Source: DASXZH01 sp963829965 (GTDB taxonomy: Bacteria; Armatimonadota; Fimbriimonadia; Fimbriimonadales; Fimbriimonadaceae). Taken from it: a stretch of DNA of 64,000 nucleotides. The position numbers were made by a program, and so were the translations under genes. Shown here piece after piece: positions 18,468-28,005 of this stretch. Within the stretch, counting starts at the first letter, position 1, and the number at the start of each line of letters is the position of its first letter. The notes beneath the pieces were generated by a model. That model searched no databases. It worked only from the letters and a program-made list of their open reading frames with translations, and was not told the origin of the DNA. The stretch lies in NCBI GenBank assembly GCA_963829965.1, contig CAWHLK010000023.1:62001-126000 (forward strand), given 5' to 3'.

Positions 18468-19792
18468 GAACACTGCTCTACAACGGGCGCATCCTCGATC
18501 CCTCCCAGGATATGGATCTCATTGGCAGCGTGCTGATGGAGGACGACCAAGTGGTTGCGGTAGGCGCGGACGTCCTTGCCGAAGATATTGACGACCACTA
18601 CGATTGCACCGGCATGTGGATCACCCCCGGCTTGGTGGATCCCCACGTTCATTTGAGGGAGCCGGGGGACGAACACAAGGAGACGATTTCCAGCGGAACC
18701 CAGGCCGCCGCTGCGGGCGGGTTTACGACGATATGCTGCATGCCGAATACTCGTCCGCCACTCGATAACCCTGCTCTCGTCGACTTCATTTTGGACCGCG
18801 CCGCCTCGCCCGATGCAGGAGGCGTATTCGTCGCCCCGGTGGGAGCGCTCACGGTCGGTATGAAGGGTGAACAGCTTTCCGATCTAGCTGCCCTGAAGAG
18901 CGCGGGCATTGTGGCTGCGAGCGACGAGGGCTTTCCCATCCAAAGCTCCCTGGTCATGTCCCAGGCGATGCAGTTCTGCTTCCAGCTGGACTTGCCGATC
19001 ATGGCCCATTGCGACGACACCACCCTATCCAGAGGTGGGAGCATGAACGAAGGCGCCATGAGCGCCATGCTGGGCCTCAAAGGCATTCCCCGAAGCGCGG
19101 AAGAGATCATGGTCATGCGCAACTGCCTGCTTGCGCTGCACACAGGCTGCCACGTTCACATCATGCGGGTGAGCACCTGGGGCGCCGTGGAACTGATCCG
19201 CCAGGCGAAGTATCTCAACGCGCCCGTGACCTGCGAAGTCTGCCCCCAGCACTTCGTTTTCACCGATGAAGCGGTGGGCGAGTTCGATACCAACTTCAAA
19301 AACCTCCCGCCCCTGAGAACCCAGGTCGATATCGATCTGATTCTGCAGGCGATCGCGGACAACACGATCGACTGCATCGCCAGCGACCACTCCCCCCACG
19401 CCAGCCACGAAGTCCAGTCCGCGTTTGAAGAAGCACCGTTTGGAAACGTTGGCCTGGAATCGGTGGTAGGAGTCACGCTCACCTATCTCACCCACAAAGG
19501 CATCCTTTCACCTCTGGAGACAGTCAGGAAGCTGAGCACCACCCCCGCCCAACTGATGCGCCTCCCCGCCGGGACCCTAAAGGCCGACGAGACGCCCGTC
19601 GCTACCTTAACCGTCATCGACCCGAACCTGGAGTGGACGTTCGACGTAAACAAGACTTTCTCAAAGGGCAAAAACTCTCCGTTCCACGGGCTGCAGCTTA
19701 AAGGCAAGACCATGCTCACCTTCTCCGGCAGCGAGATCTACCGAGACCAGCATTTCGGCGAGAGTCGGCTCACAATGGCTGGAATGCCGTAA
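18464..19792 (+). CDS. pyrC: Dihydroorotase
   Basis: A 442-residue amidohydrolase converting carbamoyl aspartate to dihydroorotate. Metal-binding motif DPHVHLREPG is at residues 59-68. PNTRPPLDNP (about residue 94) and the C-terminal ASDHSPHA active-site aspartate region are in place. Length and motifs match class I (PyrC/AllB-like) dihydroorotases. It is the third gene of the overlapping pyrR-pyrB-pyrC set. No distinct terminator was seen after the stop. Confidence 0.95.
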   Translation: MRTLLYNGRILDPSQDMDLIGSVLMEDDQVVAVGADVLAEDIDDHYDCTGMWITPGLVDPHVHLREPGDEHKETISSGTQAAAAGGFTTICCMPNTRPPLDNPALVDFILDRAASPDAGGVFVAPVGALTVGMKGEQLSDLAALKSAGIVAASDEGFPIQSSLVMSQAMQFCFQLDLPIMAHCDDTTLSRGGSMNEGAMSAMLGLKGIPRSAEEIMVMRNCLLALHTGCHVHIMRVSTWGAVELIRQAKYLNAPVTCEVCPQHFVFTDEAVGEFDTNFKNLPPLRTQVDIDLILQAIADNTIDCIASDHSPHASHEVQSAFEEAPFGNVGLESVVGVTLTYLTHKGILSPLETVRKLSTTPAQLMRLPAGTLKADETPVATLTVIDPNLEWTFDVNKTFSKGKNSPFHGLQLKGKTMLTFSGSEIYRDQHFGESRLTMAGMP

Positions 19793-19879
19793 CTGTGTTC
19801 AGCCCCATCAAATAGCCCGCCAAAACATGGAAGAACCAATTGAGGGAGTCTGCAAGGGCTGCCTTATGGTGGAATTGCG

Positions 19880-21958
19880 TTGGGGGCAAGGAACGACGGC
19901 GCTCGTCCAATGATGGACGTTGGGACATCGAGTTCGAAAGCGAGAGAATCGCTGCACGGGCGCCCTTTGTGGTGTCAATCCGCCCAAATTGCGGCAGCCA
20001 AGAGCCACGAGCAGATTGCTGATTCCATTTTCAGGGCCGTAGAGCAATTGTGCCCTGGCAGTGGCGCCGTTCTGACCTTTGAAAAGGGGCCGCAGTTTAC
20101 GCACGGGCTGGCGAGAGATCTTATCGACGGCGAGATTGAGCAGATCGCAGGCGCCCTGTCAAACTGCAGCGGCTACCTCGGAGATCCGCTCGACCATTCC
20201 GAGTTCTTCAATGTCCCGAAAATCGGAAAGACGCTGCTGACCTCCAAAATTGCCTTGGAAGACAAGCCCCTGGGTTCCCTTGCCGTATTCGGCTTTCCCG
20301 AAGAAGCCGGCCTGCAGCTGGCTGCTGTATGCGAGTCGCTCGCGACTTCCGCGGCTTGCGCTTGTGAGAGGCTTCGATTGGCTGCACAGCTCCAAATGGA
20401 GCAGGAACAGGGCAGACGTCTCCGCGAAATCACCGAGGCATACAACACAACCAAAGATCTTTCCGAGCTCTTGATGCTCGTTCGCGATGCGGCCGTCGAA
20501 GTCTGCGGATTCGACCGGGCCGGGGTCTGGCTTTGCGACATGGCGAAGAAGAAGATCACAGGTTCCTGGGGAACGGATTGGAAAGGGGAACGCGACGACA
20601 TCGGCTATCTCGAATTTCCGTTCGACGATCAAACGATGAAGTCCTGGGCAGTCAACTGCGATGCGCCTTATATCTTGATAGAGAACTACACCAAGCAGCA
20701 CGATATTCCGCCGGACGACATTATGTACGGCGTAAGGATGCACGCCACATTGCCGCTCGTGATGAACGGGGAAACCATCGGAAGCATCACGGTGGACAAT
20801 GCCCTTACTGACCGGGATATCACACACGAAGACATGCTCCGCTTGATTCCCTTCGCCCATCAGGGGGCGGCCGCGATTCAAAAGGCGCGCCTTTTGGAAG
20901 AGCGCAACCGGATCGTGAACCAGCAGCAGAGGCTGATGGAGCTGTCTGCCACAATCAGCGGCAGCCGGGATATGTTGGCGGTCTTCCGCGTCGTGCGCGA
21001 TGCGATTATCGAGGTCGGCGGAGCCGACCGAGTAGGCGTTTGGACGCTGGACGGCGACTGGCTTTGCGGCACCTGGGGAACCACTCCGGACGGTGAAATC
21101 GTTGACGAACGAGGGGCTCGATATCACCTGGACAGCGGCGTTTTCCCAACCGCCTATCGAGAGGTTCTCGATCGGAAACTCCCCTATTTCATCGGTGCGC
21201 TGCCTCAGATACGACGTTCTGACGGCATGGTTGAAACGGACGTGCCCTGGGCGCTCATTCCGCTTCAAGCAGGCGGCGACATCGTCGGCTACATCAGCAT
21301 CGACAACCTGATTTCGATGCGGACTCTGGGGCCCGAAGACATTCGCGCGCTTCTCCCATTTGCCGAGCAGGCTGCGGTTGCCATTCAAAACGCGAGGCTT
21401 TTTGAAGTGGTTCAAAAGGAACTGAAGGAACGCAAGAAGGCGGAAAAGCGGTTGCGAAAACAGGCAGTCGAACTGGTCGTAGCCCGAGACGAAGCTCTTG
21501 CTGCGACCCGCGCGAAGAGCGAGTTCCTGGCGAACATGAGCCACGAGATCCGGACGCCGATGAACGGAATCATGGGCATGGCCGAGTTGCTTATCGACAC
21601 CGAGCTTGAGCCCCAGCAGTCCGAGTATGCCTCCGTCATTTATAGGAGCGCGGAATCGCTGCTTACCGTCATCAACGATGTGCTCGATTTCTCGAAGATC
21701 GAGGCAGGCAAAATGACGGTGGAGACCTCCGAGTTCAATCTTCGAGACACGGTAGAAGAGGTTGCGGAGCTGCTCGCCGGATACGCCCAGGAAAAGGGCC
21801 TGGAACTTATCTGCATGATCGAGCCTGGCATGCCGGAAGATCTGATGGGCGATAGCGGCCGGCTGCGTCAAGTCCTGACGAACCTTGCTGGCAACGGCAT
21901 CGAAATTCACGAACTCCGGCGAAGTGGTGATCGAAGCGAAGTTGATGAGGCAGACTAG
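19880..21958 (+). CDS. GAF-domain hybrid histidine kinase, N-terminal part
   Basis: First part of a hybrid sensor kinase interrupted by a frameshift near 21895. Two clear GAF-type sensory modules occur (about residues 150-330 and 340-500), each with AGVWL/VGVWTL and SITVDNAL/YISIDNL elements, preceded by a weaker GAF-like region. A short coiled coil (KELKERKKAEKRLRKQAVEL) leads into the HisKA dimerisation helix FLANMSHEIRTPMNGIMGMA, with the phospho-acceptor histidine at 21542-21544. The ATPase domain begins and then breaks at the N-box: NLAGNGIE should read NLAGNASKFTNSGEV after removal of one G. The start is uncertain: TTG at 19880 opens the frame, and ATG at 19910 is the more likely start. 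Repaired, the whole protein runs to 23408 (about 1165 residues). Confidence 0.85.
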   Translation: MGARNDGARPMMDVGTSSSKARESLHGRPLWCQSAQIAAAKSHEQIADSIFRAVEQLCPGSGAVLTFEKGPQFTHGLARDLIDGEIEQIAGALSNCSGYLGDPLDHSEFFNVPKIGKTLLTSKIALEDKPLGSLAVFGFPEEAGLQLAAVCESLATSAACACERLRLAAQLQMEQEQGRRLREITEAYNTTKDLSELLMLVRDAAVEVCGFDRAGVWLCDMAKKKITGSWGTDWKGERDDIGYLEFPFDDQTMKSWAVNCDAPYILIENYTKQHDIPPDDIMYGVRMHATLPLVMNGETIGSITVDNALTDRDITHEDMLRLIPFAHQGAAAIQKARLLEERNRIVNQQQRLMELSATISGSRDMLAVFRVVRDAIIEVGGADRVGVWTLDGDWLCGTWGTTPDGEIVDERGARYHLDSGVFPTAYREVLDRKLPYFIGALPQIRRSDGMVETDVPWALIPLQAGGDIVGYISIDNLISMRTLGPEDIRALLPFAEQAAVAIQNARLFEVVQKELKERKKAEKRLRKQAVELVVARDEALAATRAKSEFLANMSHEIRTPMNGIMGMAELLIDTELEPQQSEYASVIYRSAESLLTVINDVLDFSKIEAGKMTVETSEFNLRDTVEEVAELLAGYAQEKGLELICMIEPGMPEDLMGDSGRLRQVLTNLAGNGIEIHELRRSGDRSEVDEAD

Positions 21959-23408
21959 GTCGCAGGCCACGATCAGGCTGTCCGTTCGCGACTCCGGCAT
22001 AGGCATTCCCGAAGACCGCCAAGAAGCAATCTTCGAGAGTTTCACTCAAGCCGACGGAAGCACAACGAGACGCTACGGCGGCACGGGGTTGGGACTTACT
22101 ATTTGCAGACAGCTTGTCGATCTTATGAACGGCCGGATCGGGCTCGAGAGCGAGGAAGGAAAGGGCAGCGTATTCTGGTTGGAACTCGACCTTCTCAAGC
22201 AGGCGCATACTTCGAAGAAAGCAGTCGCCAAGAAATCGCTTGAGTGCATGCGCGTGCTCGTAGTTGACGATAATCAGACCAACCGCACCATTCTTTGCGA
22301 GCAACTGAAATCGTGGGGATGCGTTCCAACCCAAGCTTGTTCAGGCACTGAGGCTCTGGAGATCGCCTCGCAAACGGATCCGTTTGGGCTTGTTATTACG
22401 GATTTGCATATGCCGAAATTGGACGGCGACGCAACCACCAAGCAACTCAAGCAGATGGAGGGTTACGATCAGACGCCTGTCGTGCTCCTAACATCCGTGT
22501 GCTCGCGCAATGTGGAGGCCAAGCATCTCTACGCTGCAACCCTCACGAAGCCCGCTCGCCAGGCTCAGCTTCTTTCCACGCTCTTGAGGGTGACTGGAAA
22601 CGATGAGGAGGTGGAAGAACATGGTGGCGAGCCGGCGAGAAGGGTATCGGGAAAAGAGAACTCGTGCAAGGACGTGCGCATCTTGGTTGCGGAAGACAAT
22701 ATGGTCAACCAGAAGCTCCTCTCCCATTTGCTAAGGCGTTGCGGGTGCCAGGTAACGATGACCTCCAACGGCCAACAGGCATTGGACGCCTTCAAGGTAG
22801 CGAGCTTTGATCTGGTCCTCATGGACGTGCAGATGCCGGTTATGGACGGTTTTGAGTCAACTATGCTGATACGCGAACTGGAATCCGCGCGCGCACGCAA
22901 AGTCCCAATCGTCGCAATCACTGCCCACGCCATGGAGGGGGATCGAGAAAAATGCCTGGAGGCCGGCATGGACGACTATCTCACAAAGCCCATCAAACAT
23001 GAATCGCTGATCGCGATCATCGAGAAGTGGATCACGAACGAGACGGCCCAGAGCCATTTTAAGGCCCCGATGTTTAACTTTGACGCCTTGGCCAGGAGTT
23101 GCGAAGGCGACCACCAGTTGGAGGTCGAGCTCCTGAATCTGTTCCTGCAAAGCGGCCAAGCTTCGCTTGAGAAGCTGGACGCAGCGGTAAAGGTGGAAGA
23201 CGCCGGCCTGGTCGTCCAGGAGGCCCACTGCCTTAAAGGCAGCTGTCTTGCTTTGGGAGCGGAAGAACTAGCGGAGATCTGCGCAAACTTGGAAGCAATC
23301 GGACGTAGCGGAGACCTGGGAGCCGCAGCATTCCTAACCTTGAGCGCAAGGCGCAAGTTCGAAAACCTCTGTATGGTTCTGCGCGATCACATGAGCAAGG
23401 TTGCGTAA
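21885..23408 (+). CDS. Hybrid histidine kinase, C-terminal part (HATPase-REC-REC-HPt)
   Basis: Continuation in the +1 frame of the kinase that starts at about 19910. It supplies the rest of the ATP-binding domain (SVRDSGIGIPEDRQEAIFES and GGTGLGLTICRQLVDLMNG) and then two receiver domains. REC1 has VLVVDDNQTNR with the aspartate in VITDLHMPKLDG. REC2 has ILVAEDNMVNQKLL with the aspartate in LVLMDVQMPVMDG and the KP of DDYLTKPI. A C-terminal HPt domain carries the phospho-histidine in QEAHCLKGSC. This BarA/ArcB-like layout forms an internal phosphorelay, handing phosphate to a separate regulator not encoded nearby. The two pieces overlap by 74 bases and clearly form one gene. The stop lies 3 bases from the convergent M48 gene. 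Confidence 0.85.
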   Translation: MLATASKFTNSGEVVIEAKLMRQTRSQATIRLSVRDSGIGIPEDRQEAIFESFTQADGSTTRRYGGTGLGLTICRQLVDLMNGRIGLESEEGKGSVFWLELDLLKQAHTSKKAVAKKSLECMRVLVVDDNQTNRTILCEQLKSWGCVPTQACSGTEALEIASQTDPFGLVITDLHMPKLDGDATTKQLKQMEGYDQTPVVLLTSVCSRNVEAKHLYAATLTKPARQAQLLSTLLRVTGNDEEVEEHGGEPARRVSGKENSCKDVRILVAEDNMVNQKLLSHLLRRCGCQVTMTSNGQQALDAFKVASFDLVLMDVQMPVMDGFESTMLIRELESARARKVPIVAITAHAMEGDREKCLEAGMDDYLTKPIKHESLIAIIEKWITNETAQSHFKAPMFNFDALARSCEGDHQLEVELLNLFLQSGQASLEKLDAAVKVEDAGLVVQEAHCLKGSCLALGAEELAEICANLEAIGRSGDLGAAAFLTLSARRKFENLCMVLRDHMSKVA

Positions 23409-23411
23409 GAA

Positions 23412-24275
23412 CTACGCGGTCGCAGCGTGAGGAGCGCCGGCATAGTCTCCGTTCATGATCCGTTCAAACGCACCGCTCAAAACCCATCGCTCAAGCTCTT
23501 GAGTCCGGTGAACAGGCATTGGGTGGGTGTACGTGCTGCTCATTACCAAGAAGATCAATATCTTTCCAACCTGTTCCATCGTTCCCGCGTTCTGATAAGC
23601 GCGTGCCTGCTCCATGTAAGCCTCCCGGCTCATCTCGTGGCGTAAGCGATTCGGGCCCGCGGTAAGCGCAATGTTGGCGTCAATAGACAAATCGAACGAT
23701 TGCGAAACCAGTAGGCCTGCGCGGTCCGCCGATATCTCCGCTTGGCGATACCACTCGTAAAGGGCCATAACGAGGCCGATACTTGCCACGTCACCAAGGC
23801 CAAACGTGCGGCGCCCTAGCATTTCCAACAACGGGTACAGGATATTGGCAACCGACATGTAGAGAATGTGGCCGGCCTTAATGTGGCCTAGCTCATGGCC
23901 GATCAGGTGATAGAGTTCCTCGTCGGTAAGGGTTTCGACGATGCTGGATCGAAGCGTGATGTAGGGCCGTTCCACCCCACCCGCAAAGGCATTGGGATAC
24001 GGATTGTTGGTGATATAGAGCTCCGGCTCCGGCATATCCAGGATCTCACAGCCTTCATGCAGGATATTGTAGAGAGTCTTATACTGCTGAGGACCGCACC
24101 GCACAGCCATGGACATGTTGTAGCAGTACAACCACCGGTCAATTCCCACTTCATAGAACTTTTGAACAACCTGCGGCAGCAGTGGCACGCGCTTGAGGGC
24201 ATCGAGCGCGATGCGGTCCGTGTCTGCCACATAAGAAGCCGCTGTTATGCCAGGAAAACGTTTTCGATCCGCCAT
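23412..24275 (-). CDS. M48-family metalloprotease
   Basis: A 287-residue zinc peptidase with HELGH at residues 127-131 and the third ligand in EISADRAG (E180). This is the standard M48 HExxH...ExxxD pattern. NPYPNAFAGG before the site is the usual M48 substrate-groove segment. A hydrophobic stretch after the zinc site (about residues 138-175) suggests membrane association. There is no signal peptide, so the N-terminus probably stays in the cytoplasm. It is monocistronic, convergent with the histidine kinase. Members of this family take part in envelope protein quality control, but the substrate here is not known. Confidence 0.88.
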   Translation of the reverse strand: MADRKRFPGITAASYVADTDRIALDALKRVPLLPQVVQKFYEVGIDRWLYCYNMSMAVRCGPQQYKTLYNILHEGCEILDMPEPELYITNNPYPNAFAGGVERPYITLRSSIVETLTDEELYHLIGHELGHIKAGHILYMSVANILYPLLEMLGRRTFGLGDVASIGLVMALYEWYRQAEISADRAGLLVSQSFDLSIDANIALTAGPNRLRHEMSREAYMEQARAYQNAGTMEQVGKILIFLVMSSTYTHPMPVHRTQELERWVLSGAFERIMNGDYAGAPHAATA

Positions 24276-24285
24276 TGCTGTACCA

Positions 24286-24322
24286 TACGAAAGGCGGCCC
24301 GGCGCGTTGCACCGGACCGCCT
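24286..24322 (-). terminator. Rho-independent terminator after the HDOD gene
   Basis: On the minus strand, GGCGGTCCGGTGC pairs with GCGCCGGGCCGCC (two G-U pairs in 13) around a 3-base loop. It is followed by TTTCGTATGG, a weak T tract. It lies about 25 bases after the stop of the HDOD gene and ends the cheD-HDOD unit before the M48 gene. Confidence 0.65.
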
Positions 24323-24346
24323 AAAGACCCCCCCAGGCCCCAGTTC

Positions 24347-25222
24347 CTAAGCTGCTTCCCGGCTCATCTCTTCGAACAGGCTCTCGTACCGCTGATACTC
24401 CACCACGAAGTTTGCCGTAATCGGCTCGATGTCTGCTAGGTTCAAATTGATTCGCTCCATGGACTCCTTGGCAACGTCGTACCGGAGGCCGTCACCGCCA
24501 AGACCAAAACCCATGGACATCGTGAGATAGTCGCCAATGTGTACGCAGTCGACAATCGCGTTGGGCGGCTCGCAGAGATTGGGCTGATGGTGGTAGTGGA
24601 TAGCGTCGATGAAGATCTTGGGCAGGTTCCACTGCTCGCCAAGAAAGGCGCCAACGTCTGCGTGGTCAAAGCCAAGAAGACGTCGTTCCAACTCGTCGAA
24701 GGTGATGTCTTCCTTGATCGCCATGTTCACCATCATCGGCAGCTTGTTCTCCAGCCAAATACTGAGAGCGACCTTTCCGATGTTGTGAAGCAAACCCGCG
24801 ATGAAAACTGTTTCGTCCGGCGCACACTGTGTGTGCTTGGCCACCTGCTGGCCTGCAACGGCCACGCCGAAAGAGTGAGTCCACATTTGTTTTGGCGCAA
24901 GTAGATAACCCTTGAGAGGCTTGGACATCCAGGGGTAGGTCGCGGCGACAACGGCGAGGTTTCGCACGCAGCGCATCCCGAGAACTACCACCGCTTCTTG
25001 TAGATCGACAACCTGTCGCGAAAGACCGTAGTAGGCGCTGTTGGCAAGGCGAAGGACACGGGCTGTAAGCGCTTGGTCCTGAGCAATCTGCATGGCCACG
25101 CTATGGGCGGTACTGACTGAGGAATCCGCCTCTCTCATAACCGCCAAAGCCGCGGCCGGAATCGTCGGCAGGTCCGGAGTCTTTCTTACAATGTCTTCAA
25201 TCGTTAAGCTGGTGGATATCAT
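24347..25222 (-). CDS. HDOD-domain signalling protein
   Basis: A 291-residue single-domain HDOD protein: PDLPTIPAAALAVM is the classic opening, followed by DQALTARVLRLANSAYYG and an HD-like AGLLHNIGKVALSIW in which the second metal ligand is Asn. HDOD proteins are regulatory and non-catalytic, acting in chemotaxis, motility and cell-cycle signalling. The ATG at 25222 overlaps the cheD stop as ATGA and has CAGGAG upstream. A much longer frame upstream is low-complexity Arg-rich sequence antisense to cheD and is rejected. Translational coupling to cheD suggests a chemosensory or motility role, consistent with motAB elsewhere in the window. Confidence 0.88.
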   Translation of the reverse strand: MISTSLTIEDIVRKTPDLPTIPAAALAVMREADSSVSTAHSVAMQIAQDQALTARVLRLANSAYYGLSRQVVDLQEAVVVLGMRCVRNLAVVAATYPWMSKPLKGYLLAPKQMWTHSFGVAVAGQQVAKHTQCAPDETVFIAGLLHNIGKVALSIWLENKLPMMVNMAIKEDITFDELERRLLGFDHADVGAFLGEQWNLPKIFIDAIHYHHQPNLCEPPNAIVDCVHIGDYLTMSMGFGLGGDGLRYDVAKESMERINLNLADIEPITANFVVEYQRYESLFEEMSREAA

Positions 25223-25719
25223 GCCGCGCTCCTGAGGTTGCACAGCACGTTGTCGCCGTGGTTGATGGTGCTGACGACTACTTTGCCGGAATCGCTCGAC
25301 ATCGTGACCGTTCGCCCGACGTTGCCGCCGAGGTCCACCGCCGAGCATTTGATTCCCATGCTTTTTAACTGTTGGATGACTGCCTCCGCCGTTTTGCGGC
25401 CCATGTCCAACTCGCCCGTTGCCAAGCGAAGGGAAGCGCCGCCTGCGATTGCGCAGACCAGCCGGCTTTTCTCGGCGCCGAGCTTTTCCATCGATGCTAT
25501 AAGCTCGGCGACGCCGGTATCGGCGAAAGTTGCCGGTCGAGCGGCGTTGGATTCGGGGGGCGAGCAGGGCAACATGATGTGAGCCATTCCGGAAACGTTT
25601 GCAGTGGGATCCAGAGCGCAAACGCTGACGCAGCTGCCCAAACCGAGGCATGTGAGCAAAGCCGCTCCGTTGATTGCCTGGATTTCCGCCAATCCAACCA
25701 GAACTGGTGCGCCTACCAT
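25219..25719 (-). CDS. cheD: Chemoreceptor glutamine deamidase CheD
   Basis: A 166-residue CheD, which deamidates glutamines on chemoreceptors and interacts with CheC-type phosphatases. The family motif LGSCVSVCALDP contains the catalytic cysteine, followed by GMAHIMLP with the catalytic histidine and then CAIAGGASL. ATG at 25719 was chosen because a GAGGG sequence lies 9-13 bases upstream; the longer frame would need a TTG 24 bases earlier. It heads a two-gene unit with the HDOD protein. No receptor genes or cheA are in the window. The ~250 bases upstream to the tRNA contain no other gene. Confidence 0.9.
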   Translation of the reverse strand: MVGAPVLVGLAEIQAINGAALLTCLGLGSCVSVCALDPTANVSGMAHIMLPCSPPESNAARPATFADTGVAELIASMEKLGAEKSRLVCAIAGGASLRLATGELDMGRKTAEAVIQQLKSMGIKCSAVDLGGNVGRTVTMSSDSGKVVVSTINHGDNVLCNLRSAA

Positions 25720-25970
25720 TGTTTCACCCTCGCAGGGCGACAAGCCTTACACAAGATCATTAATCCTCACCATTCCCCTAATTTGAATCGGCTAAGCCTC
25801 GCCATTTCGACAGCCGATACACTATAAATTTTCCACAGTAAGACCACCTGGCAGGCTGGTATTTGTGCGTGCCAAGAAAAAGTGCCAGTTTAGGCGACGC
25901 CTTGGCGATCGCTTTGTAGGTCCCGGCGAGCCCGTAACGCGTTTATGGAGTAGAATAACTGGCTGAAACG

Positions 25971-26045
25971 GCGGGTATAGCTCAGGGGTAGAGCGTCTCA
26001 CTGTGGCTGAGAAAGTCGCGAGTTCAAATCTCGCTATCCGCCCCA
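25971..26045 (+). tRNA. tRNA-His (anticodon GTG)
   Basis: Full cloverleaf: acceptor GCGGGTA/TATCCGC (one G-U pair), D arm GCTCAGGGGTAGAGC, anticodon stem TCTCA/TGAGA with loop CTGTGGC giving anticodon GTG, T arm GCGAG-TTCAAAT-CTCGC, and an encoded CCA (26043-26045). The base before the acceptor (G at 25970) can pair with the discriminator C, as expected for the extra G-1 of histidine tRNA. Confidence 0.95.
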
Positions 26046-26055
26046 ACGTTTTTTC

Positions 26056-27097
26056 ATGCGCTTTCCAAGCCCTCTGGGAGTGATTTCCACAACCGACCTC
26101 GGTTGGCGCACGGTTCGCCTTCGGTGGGAGAAGCTGCTTCCTCTTGAGTTTGAAGACGTTCGTTTCTTCCATCCGGAGACATTCCAGAAGAGCCAGAAAG
26201 CGTGGGGGTCGCGTTCTTTGCGCGAGATGCTCAACACGCGGGCAGCAGCCAAAGCTGCGATGGCTGCCGGAGTCAAGAACCTGCTCGTTGCTACCAACAC
26301 GGACGCAGTTCTTCTGCCTCGCAAAACCGACGCGCGCTATTTTATTTATATGGACGCGAGCCATTTTCAAACGCAATGGATCTCGTTTCAGAGCCCTCCC
26401 AAACCACGGCTGAAGATGCGCATAGAGCAGATGCGCAAGCTTGCCAGGGAGGGACATTTTTTCTTATGCATGTCTCGATTCGCCGCCCACGGAGCGGCGG
26501 AGGAATACCACGTGAAGCTGGATCGCATTCGAATCATCCCTCCGCCCGTGGATGTCGACCGCTTTGTTCCGGCAGGCGTGCGTCACGGGAAGCCATTGCG
26601 TGCATTGTTTATTGGGACACGCTTTAGCGTTAAAGGCGGGGATGTCCTCTTAGAGCTTTGCAATGACCCCGATTTGAAGGACGTGGAATGGCATTTTGTG
26701 ACTCCTGAAGAGCGTCCAGCGCCCGCAAACGCGTTCTTTTACAAACTAAAGCCAGACACCGACGAGTTGATCACGAGAAATTCAGTCCTGCGATGTGCTG
26801 GTCTCCCCGACAAAGTCCGACATGCTCTCTCTTGCCGCGATTGAAAGCCATGCTTGCGGCTTGGCGGTAATCATTCGAAATATGGGGGGAACGAACGAGG
26901 TCGTCGAAGACGGCGTGAGCGGCTACGTCATCGATCGCTCGGACGGGGAAGCCGTTAAAGAAGCGCTGATCCGGTATGTACAGGACCCGAGCCTGCTGGC
27001 ATCTCAAGGAAATAGGGGCAGGGAGACGGCTGTCGCCCGCTACGCCTTTCCCGTTCACGCCGCTTTGTTGAGAGCAGCGGTCGAGGCGGCCCGGTGA
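26056..27097 (+). CDS. GT4-type glycosyltransferase (frameshifted)
   Basis: A family-1/GT4-like (GT-B fold) sugar transferase of about 346 residues. The first part contains MSRFAAHGAAEEYHVKLDRI and IIPPPVDVDRFVPAG, the typical linker leading into the C-terminal Rossmann domain, then ALFIGTRFSVKGGDVLLELC. The nucleotide-sugar site continues in the next frame after one extra base near 26785: SPTKSDMLSLAAIESHACGL, with the donor-binding E-x7-E-like block, and GVSGYVID. It begins 10 bases after the tRNA. The last bases overlap the GT2 gene (ATG at 27094). The substrate is unknown; neighbouring transferases suggest surface-polysaccharide or glycan synthesis. Confidence 0.8.
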
Positions 27098-28005
27098 AGC
27101 CCAAAGTCAGCGTGGCGACGGTTGCCTTCAACCACGTGGGTCTCGTTCGCCAGTCCGTTGAAAGCGCGCTGGGGCAAAAAGCTGACTTTCCGTTTGAGAT
27201 CGTAATCGGAGAAGATTGCTCGACCGACGGCACCCGCGAAGTTCTTCAAGAAATCCAACAGGAAAATCCCAATAGTATTCGGCTGATTTTGCGGGAGAAG
27301 AACCTTGGCATGCAGTGGAACTTCGCGCGCACGCTGGAGGCCTGCGAAGGGGAGTACATCGCGGTTTTGGACAGCGACGATTACTGGACGTCCGATCAAA
27401 AGCTCGCCAAGCAAGTTCAGTTCATGGATGAGCATCCGGAGCACGCGATTTCCTACCATCGAACCGACGTTCTTTTCGAGAGTGAGCCGGGCAAGAACCT
27501 CAGCATTCCGACCGATTCCAAGCCCGTCTCGGACATCGAGGATATCGCGTTCGCAAACATGCTCGCAAGTTGCGCCACAATGTTTCGCCGGGACCGGCTG
27601 CCAAAGTTTCCCGATTGGTATGCCGAAGTCCACACCTACGATTGGGTGCTGGCGACGCTGATTCTTATAAACGGGGGAACGGTCGGATTCCTCGACGAGA
27701 CGATGGCGGCTTACCGGGTCCATGCTTCCAACCTCTATTCGAGGCTCGATGAGCGCAGCCGGTTGGAAAAGGAGCTCAAATACTATGATTACTTGCTCCC
27801 GCTCTTTCCGGACAAGGCATTGGCCAACGCCCGCCTTGGTAAGGCGGACCGGCTTTACGATCTTGCCAACAACTATCGCCGAACGGGAGACAAAACAAAG
27901 GCCAAGGCGATGTTTGCCGAGGCGTTAAGCTTGGAATCGGAAGGGCACCGGCTTCCATGGCGGCGCAAGGCGCGCATGAAACTGAGGCTAGCTCTTGGGC
28001 TTTAG
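27094..28005 (+). CDS. GT2-family glycosyltransferase
   Basis: A 303-residue GT-A fold transferase: VSVATVAFNHVGLVRQSVES opens the Rossmann-like domain, IGEDCSTDGTREVL is the nucleotide-binding block and AVLDSDDYW contains the DxD metal motif. The C-terminal region has a HTYDWVLATLIL acceptor segment and ends in a short TPR-like helical tail (GKADRLYDLANNYRRTGDKT). It is translationally coupled to the upstream GT4 gene (4-base overlap) and converges with the next transferase, overlapping it by 18 bases. It lacks membrane helices, so it is probably a cytoplasmic or peripheral enzyme for a surface glycan. Confidence 0.88.
   Translation: MKPKVSVATVAFNHVGLVRQSVESALGQKADFPFEIVIGEDCSTDGTREVLQEIQQENPNSIRLILREKNLGMQWNFARTLEACEGEYIAVLDSDDYWTSDQKLAKQVQFMDEHPEHAISYHRTDVLFESEPGKNLSIPTDSKPVSDIEDIAFANMLASCATMFRRDRLPKFPDWYAEVHTYDWVLATLILINGGTVGFLDETMAAYRVHASNLYSRLDERSRLEKELKYYDYLLPLFPDKALANARLGKADRLYDLANNYRRTGDKTKAKAMFAEALSLESEGHRLPWRRKARMKLRLALGL

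Noticed and set aside
20159..22045. A long minus-strand frame opposite the histidine kinase
   Set aside because: No family motif, and the plus strand there encodes unmistakable GAF and HisKA domains.
25223..25651. Upstream extension of the HDOD gene
   Set aside because: The added ~140 residues are Arg-rich and antisense-like over cheD; the ATG at 25222 with a good ribosome site is the real start.
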